NCBI GenBank assembly: GCA_040752855.1
Contig: JBFMHP010000021.1
Span: forward strand, 62,001-126,000
Direction: 5' to 3'
Length of the DNA: 64,000 nt
Origin: JBFMHP01 sp040752855
Lineage (GTDB): Bacteria; Pseudomonadota; Gammaproteobacteria; RBG-16-57-12
The position numbers and the translations under genes were made by a program. This document shows positions 61,037-64,000 of this stretch, piece after piece; position 1 is the stretch's first letter; every line of letters begins with the position of its first letter. Under the pieces are notes generated by a model. The model saw nothing but the letters and a program-made list of their open reading frames with translations. It was not told the DNA's origin and searched no databases.

Positions 61037-62401
61037 TCAGAACATGAGCCAGCCCAATAAATATACCGTATTGTTGTCGGCTGCATCCCGGCCGAATCCA
61101 TCGTAGTTTTTGCTCGCGCCATTGAACTTACTATAGGCCGTGTATTGCATCGCGAGCTTCACGTTTTGCCGGGGAAGATAGTTCACCTCCACTACGTAAC
61201 CTCTGGTGTCGGGACGCCCCGCCATATTGCCCATCACCGGTGTCATGGCCCCCATGCCGTACAACATGGCGTCGGTGTCGCCTGTGGTCGCGAAGTACCC
61301 CAGTGTCCCCCCGACCTGGCGCCGGTAGAAGTAGCTTGCGCTCAGCTTGGCCGCCTTCAGCGTGTCCGACGGATTATCGGTCTGCATCGCCGGGAAGCGG
61401 GCATCCCACGTCTGCTTTTCCCGTATCCATGACGCCCTGCTTGTAAAGACATGGTCGCCGCCCAGATATTGGTATTGGGCATCTACACCGATGTCCTTGA
61501 AATTGTCCGTCGCACCGCTCTTGTTCTCACTATCCGGGTAGATGTCCGCCGACAGACCGAATGTCCCCACCGCAAAGGAATGCGTTCCGTCTTCACGCTG
61601 CAAGGCCAGACGCCAATACGGCGCGTTCCCCTTTACCACGCTGGTGATATCCGCTCCGGCGCCGAGCGGGCGCATGATGCCGGAGTCCGCGGTGCGGTAT
61701 ATGCTCAGCTCCGCATAGAGCAGGTCGTTCCACAGCGCATAGGCCCCCAGTCCGCCCACCTGCGAGGATAGCCCCATGTCCAACAAAGGGCTCGCCATGG
61801 GCATTGGGGCCACATTGGAGGAGGCATAGGGGAAGCTGAAAGTCGGCGTGCTGTTCCACACATCCTGCACAGTCGGGTCGTTGTTCAGCGTCACGCCGTA
61901 CACCAGATTCTTTCCGTTCACGGTAGTGGCGTCCGCAAACCGTATATCCGTCATCTCCAGCTGCGTTTCCCGCTTTTGATTCGCGCCATCATACTCGGAC
62001 ACGACGTTGACGAAGGCGCCTGACTTGTCGGTGATCTTCCCGGCATAATACAGCCCTGCCAACTGAACGATGATGTCGCTGTCCTTCGGAAAATCGGACG
62101 GCATAGCCCCGGAGGTGTCGGTGTCGCGGGTCGATGTCCGAGACACCTGCAGCGATGCCGCCACAGGGATAGCCGGGCTCTTGTCATTGCCGCTCATGGT
62201 GTAGGCATTGAGCTTGAACGAGCGTCCCAACGCGGTTAACTCCGGAAAGACCGTATGACAAGAACCGCACTCGAGACCGGTCTGACTCGCGAAGCTCGGC
62301 ACCGCCTGCGCATCGACCGAGATTATTGCTAATAATGCGATCGTCAGACACCGCAACATCCTACCCCCAAGACGAGCCCAAAAAAACGAGTCATTCAACA
62401 T
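61037..62401 (-). CDS. Outer-membrane porin with fused N-terminal c-heme, Cyc2-like architecture
   Basis: Predicted 454 residues. A signal peptide (ending DAQA at about 33), then PSFASQTGLECGSCHTVFPELTALGRSFKLNAY (in parts): one CxxCH heme motif at residues 45-49, only about 12 residues into the mature protein, followed by a long beta-rich barrel ending YLLGWLMF. This is the Cyc2 design, in which an outer-membrane monoheme cytochrome is fused to its porin and oxidises external Fe(II). The motif with nearby PELTALGRSFK is also seen in less-studied relatives. AAAGGGG precedes the ATG; an internal start at 62359 is possible. A copper-type operator is upstream. Confidence 0.8.
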   Translation of the reverse strand: MLNDSFFWARLGGRMLRCLTIALLAIISVDAQAVPSFASQTGLECGSCHTVFPELTALGRSFKLNAYTMSGNDKSPAIPVAASLQVSRTSTRDTDTSGAMPSDFPKDSDIIVQLAGLYYAGKITDKSGAFVNVVSEYDGANQKRETQLEMTDIRFADATTVNGKNLVYGVTLNNDPTVQDVWNSTPTFSFPYASSNVAPMPMASPLLDMGLSSQVGGLGAYALWNDLLYAELSIYRTADSGIMRPLGAGADITSVVKGNAPYWRLALQREDGTHSFAVGTFGLSADIYPDSENKSGATDNFKDIGVDAQYQYLGGDHVFTSRASWIREKQTWDARFPAMQTDNPSDTLKAAKLSASYFYRRQVGGTLGYFATTGDTDAMLYGMGAMTPVMGNMAGRPDTRGYVVEVNYLPRQNVKLAMQYTAYSKFNGASKNYDGFGRDAADNNTVYLLGWLMF

Positions 62402-62784
62402 GCTCTAATCCCCTTTAGTGATTGCGAATAAAACCATGATCAATAGCGAAGCGACTATTGGCGGTGGCGCCAGCGCGCCACGGTTTGTTTGAATTCCATT
62501 CATTTGTGCGGATCTTCATGCTCAGGATTTTTACTTTCTCTGGATTTTGCCCACTTCTCCCGTCCTTTAAGAGGTCGAACGGGTAAGGCACCCTCAGAAA
62601 CATCACAACCAAACGCCGCACTGGTCACCGCCCGCGTGTCTCTCCGCGGACCATCGCCTTGATGAATCAAAGATACTTATCGCCCCTGTCCCTGGCGTGA
62701 CGCGCGCATTACAATTTTGTAATGGATGTGTTGTCTTGCCGGGGGCAGGTTAATCTGTCTGCGGATGCGGTGTCTCGAGTAGCT
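62402..62784. promoter_or_regulatory. Leader and upstream region of the heme-porin gene
   Basis: About 380 bases between the heme-porin gene and the truncated MFS start. It carries the operator-like block at 62685-62723 and a leader hairpin GTGGCG/CGCCAC near 62464-62481. No convincing ORF is present; a leftward frame at 62415-62621 lacks a ribosome site and similarity. With the operator about 300 bases from the gene, the mRNA leader would be long. Confidence 0.55.
62685..62723 (-). promoter_or_regulatory. Putative copper-responsive operator upstream of the heme-porin gene
   Basis: ATTACAATTTTGTAAT (62708-62723) with CCTGTCCCTGGCGTGAC starting at 62685, the same 23-base offset as at 54995-55033; 15 of 16 box bases and 16 of 17 flanking bases are the same. 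The match in sequence, spacing and orientation argues for one regulator and shared promoter elements. Confidence 0.65.
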
Positions 62785-62808
62785 AGGCGCTGCTCGCAAA
62801 GGCATCAT
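62785..62808 (-). pseudogene. Truncated start of a second MFS gene
   Basis: After the second YHS gene the sequence runs ATGATGCCTTTGCGA then AGCGCC, matching about 19 of 23 aligned bases at the start of the MFS gene that follows YHS copy 1 (MMPLRAAP against MIPLRTSA). Similarity then stops. It marks the end of the duplicated segment. Confidence 0.55.
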
Positions 62809-62969
62809 TTCTCCTTTTCTGCCTCCCGCTCTGCATAGCGCGCCGGTGCCTGATCAAACTTGGCTAGGCAGTCCAGGCTGCAAAAGTGATAAATCTGCCC
62901 CTGATAGCGACGTTGCCCCGCCGCTTGTCTGGGGTCCATCAACATGCCGCATACCGGATCTTTTTCCAC
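62805..62969 (-). CDS. Stand-alone YHS-domain protein, copy 2
   Basis: Predicted 54 residues. EKDPVCGMLMDPRQAAG and IYHFCSLDCLAKFDQAP keep the YHS cysteines, though CSLDC differs from CSPNC of copy 1. The start is GTG 62969, with GAGGAGAG before it (copy 1 uses ATG). Its end overlaps the truncated MFS start. It likely still binds metal. Confidence 0.8.
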   Translation of the reverse strand: MEKDPVCGMLMDPRQAAGQRRYQGQIYHFCSLDCLAKFDQAPARYAEREAEKEK

Positions 62970-62981
62970 GGTTGTCTCTCC

Positions 62982-63209
62982 TCATTTCTTCAGCGTGTCC
63001 TGCTCGAGGCGTTTCTTGCGCTCTTCGTACTCCTCAGTGGAGATTTCTCCATCCGCATAGCGACGCTGCAACCGTTCGAGCGGCGTCGCGCGTGCCTTGC
63101 TGCGCGGTACCGGCTCGAATAAGCCAAACAACGCCACGATCAGCACAATCCAGAACAGCCACCAGAACAGGTGCATCCCGAAGAACCAACCTCCTTCAAG
63201 AAAATGCAT
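62982..63209 (-). CDS. SHOCT-domain membrane protein, copy 2
   Basis: Predicted 75 residues: helix (LFWWLFWIVLIVALFGLF) and the same SHOCT tail as copy 1 (RATPLERLQRRYADG, then STEEYEERKKRLEQD). It differs mainly in the first 25 residues. It is 12 bases upstream of YHS copy 2 and follows the FtsH gene. A recent duplication is clear. Confidence 0.87.
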   Translation of the reverse strand: MHFLEGGWFFGMHLFWWLFWIVLIVALFGLFEPVPRSKARATPLERLQRRYADGEISTEEYEERKKRLEQDTLKK

Positions 63210-63264
63210 GGCTCACCTCCTCAACGATAAACGCGCTCAACCGATCATGATTCGCTCCGGTGGA

Positions 63265-64000
63265 TCATGTCTGCTTCAGCATCGCATTCCTCAGTTCCGC
63301 AAGCTCGCCTTCGCCGAGCGTTTCTTTTTGCAGCAGCAGCCGCACGCCCTGTTCCAGGCGCTCCCGTTGCGGCCTAATGATGCCGACCGCCTTGTCGAAC
63401 GCAGCCTGGGTAATTTCCCGAACCGCGCGGTCAATCGCCTGTGCGGTCTCTTCGCTGAACTCGCGTTGACCGGGGACTAGCGACGGAACCTGCAAGAATG
63501 CCGGGCGCGCCGCCTCGTATGTGACATGCCCGAGTGGTTCGTGCATGCCGTAGCGCATCCCCATGCTGCGCGCGATATCGGTCACCTTGGCAAGATCATC
63601 GGCCGCGCCGGTGGACAGGTGTCCAAAGACAACGTGCTCCGCGGCCCGGCCGCCCAGCAGTACGGCCATTTTGTTTTCCAGCTCCTCGCGGGTCATGAGG
63701 TAACGGTCCTCGGTCGGACGCTGGATGGTGTATCCCAGGGCCCCGATGCCGCGCGGGATGATCGAGACCTTGTGCACCGGGTCGGCGCCCGGCAGGGACA
63801 GCGCCACCAGCGCATGCCCCATCTCGTGGTAGGCGACGACCTCGCGCTCCCTGGGGTTGAGCAGACGGTTCTTCTTCTCGAGGCCGGCGACGATGCGTTC
63901 CACCGCGCGCGTGAAATCGTCGAGCGCGACGGCCGCGGCGCGGCGGCGCGTGGCGAGCAGCGCGGCCTCGTTCACCAGGTTCGCGAGGTCGGCGCCGGAG
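63265..64000 (-). CDS. FtsH-family membrane metalloprotease, C-terminal part
   Basis: The gene enters from the right edge, so its N-terminus, helices and most of the AAA domain are outside. Visible: end of the AAA module (SGADLANLVNEAALLATRR), then the M41 protease with zinc motif HEMGH (canonical FtsH has HEAGH), LPGADPVHKVSIIPRG, GRAAEHVVFGHLSTGAADDL, and a short end. It degrades membrane and damaged proteins. It lies upstream of the SHOCT-YHS copy 2. Since each genome has a housekeeping ftsH, this is likely an extra copy. Confidence 0.9.
   Translation of the reverse strand, partial: SGADLANLVNEAALLATRRRAAAVALDDFTRAVERIVAGLEKKNRLLNPREREVVAYHEMGHALVALSLPGADPVHKVSIIPRGIGALGYTIQRPTEDRYLMTREELENKMAVLLGGRAAEHVVFGHLSTGAADDLAKVTDIARSMGMRYGMHEPLGHVTYEAARPAFLQVPSLVPGQREFSEETAQAIDRAVREITQAAFDKAVGIIRPQRERLEQGVRLLLQKETLGEGELAELRNAMLKQT

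Noticed and set aside
62415..62621. Leftward 68-codon frame before the heme-porin gene
   Set aside because: No ribosome site, no similarity, and it lies in the expected long leader of the heme-porin mRNA.

Overview
The window looks like chromosomal DNA of a GC-rich gammaproteobacterium, probably a Chromatiales-like or related respiratory or lithotrophic lineage. The grounds are an mpl-ubiX-LON cluster, an apaG/RNase D neighbourhood, a ccoNOQP-ccoGHIS set laid out as in Gammaproteobacteria, a REP-like hairpin of the pseudomonad type, and high GC with rare A+T-rich patches. This placement is inference; there is no rRNA, tRNA or marker gene in the window.

Layout. 1-18 kb is mostly housekeeping: the N-terminus of a PAS sensor protein, a DUF2339/DUF3999 pair, a 3-methyladenine glycosylase fused to a TfoX C-terminal domain, a GT-C-like membrane protein, an Old Yellow Enzyme, a DedA-PAP2-LssY protein coupled to dgkA, LON-domain/ubiX/mpl, an ATP-grasp-like orphan, RNase D and apaG. 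18-30.4 kb is respiratory: a fused aldolase/dehydrogenase, a CbiM-like membrane protein, then ccoN-O-Q-P, a 37-residue single-helix ORF, ccoG, ccoH, ccoI, ccoS and a membrane protein flanked by two related palindromic elements with matching terminal repeats. 31-35.4 kb is a Fur-type iron operon on the minus strand: hemP, tonB, exbB, exbD and a FecA-like receptor, with a Fur-box-like site upstream. 35.5-43 kb is mixed: a transposase remnant, methyltransferase, cupin, P2-type ATPase, YcgN, HIT, two PilZ proteins and a short metallopeptidase-like protein.

43-64 kb is a continuous minus-strand metal-handling region: Met-rich periplasmic proteins, a CPC copper ATPase with two YHS domains, CopA multicopper oxidase, CopB, a UbiB-type kinase coupled to a second P1B ATPase with a CPD (not CPC or CPH) membrane motif, an MFS exporter, a SHOCT/YHS module present twice, a tiny lipoprotein, and an outer-membrane porin with a fused N-terminal c-heme (Cyc2-like architecture). 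The same inverted-repeat operator with the same flanking bases lies upstream of copA and upstream of the heme-porin gene, so the two probably belong to one copper-responsive regulon. An FtsH-family protease runs off the right edge.

The most unusual proposal is this last one: a copper regulon that joins periplasmic multicopper oxidase defence with an outer-membrane heme-porin, next to a duplicated SHOCT-YHS module whose second copy still carries the first few codons of the MFS gene. Two 37-residue single-helix ORFs at the cbb3 cluster, invisible to normal ORF length cut-offs, are the next best leads.
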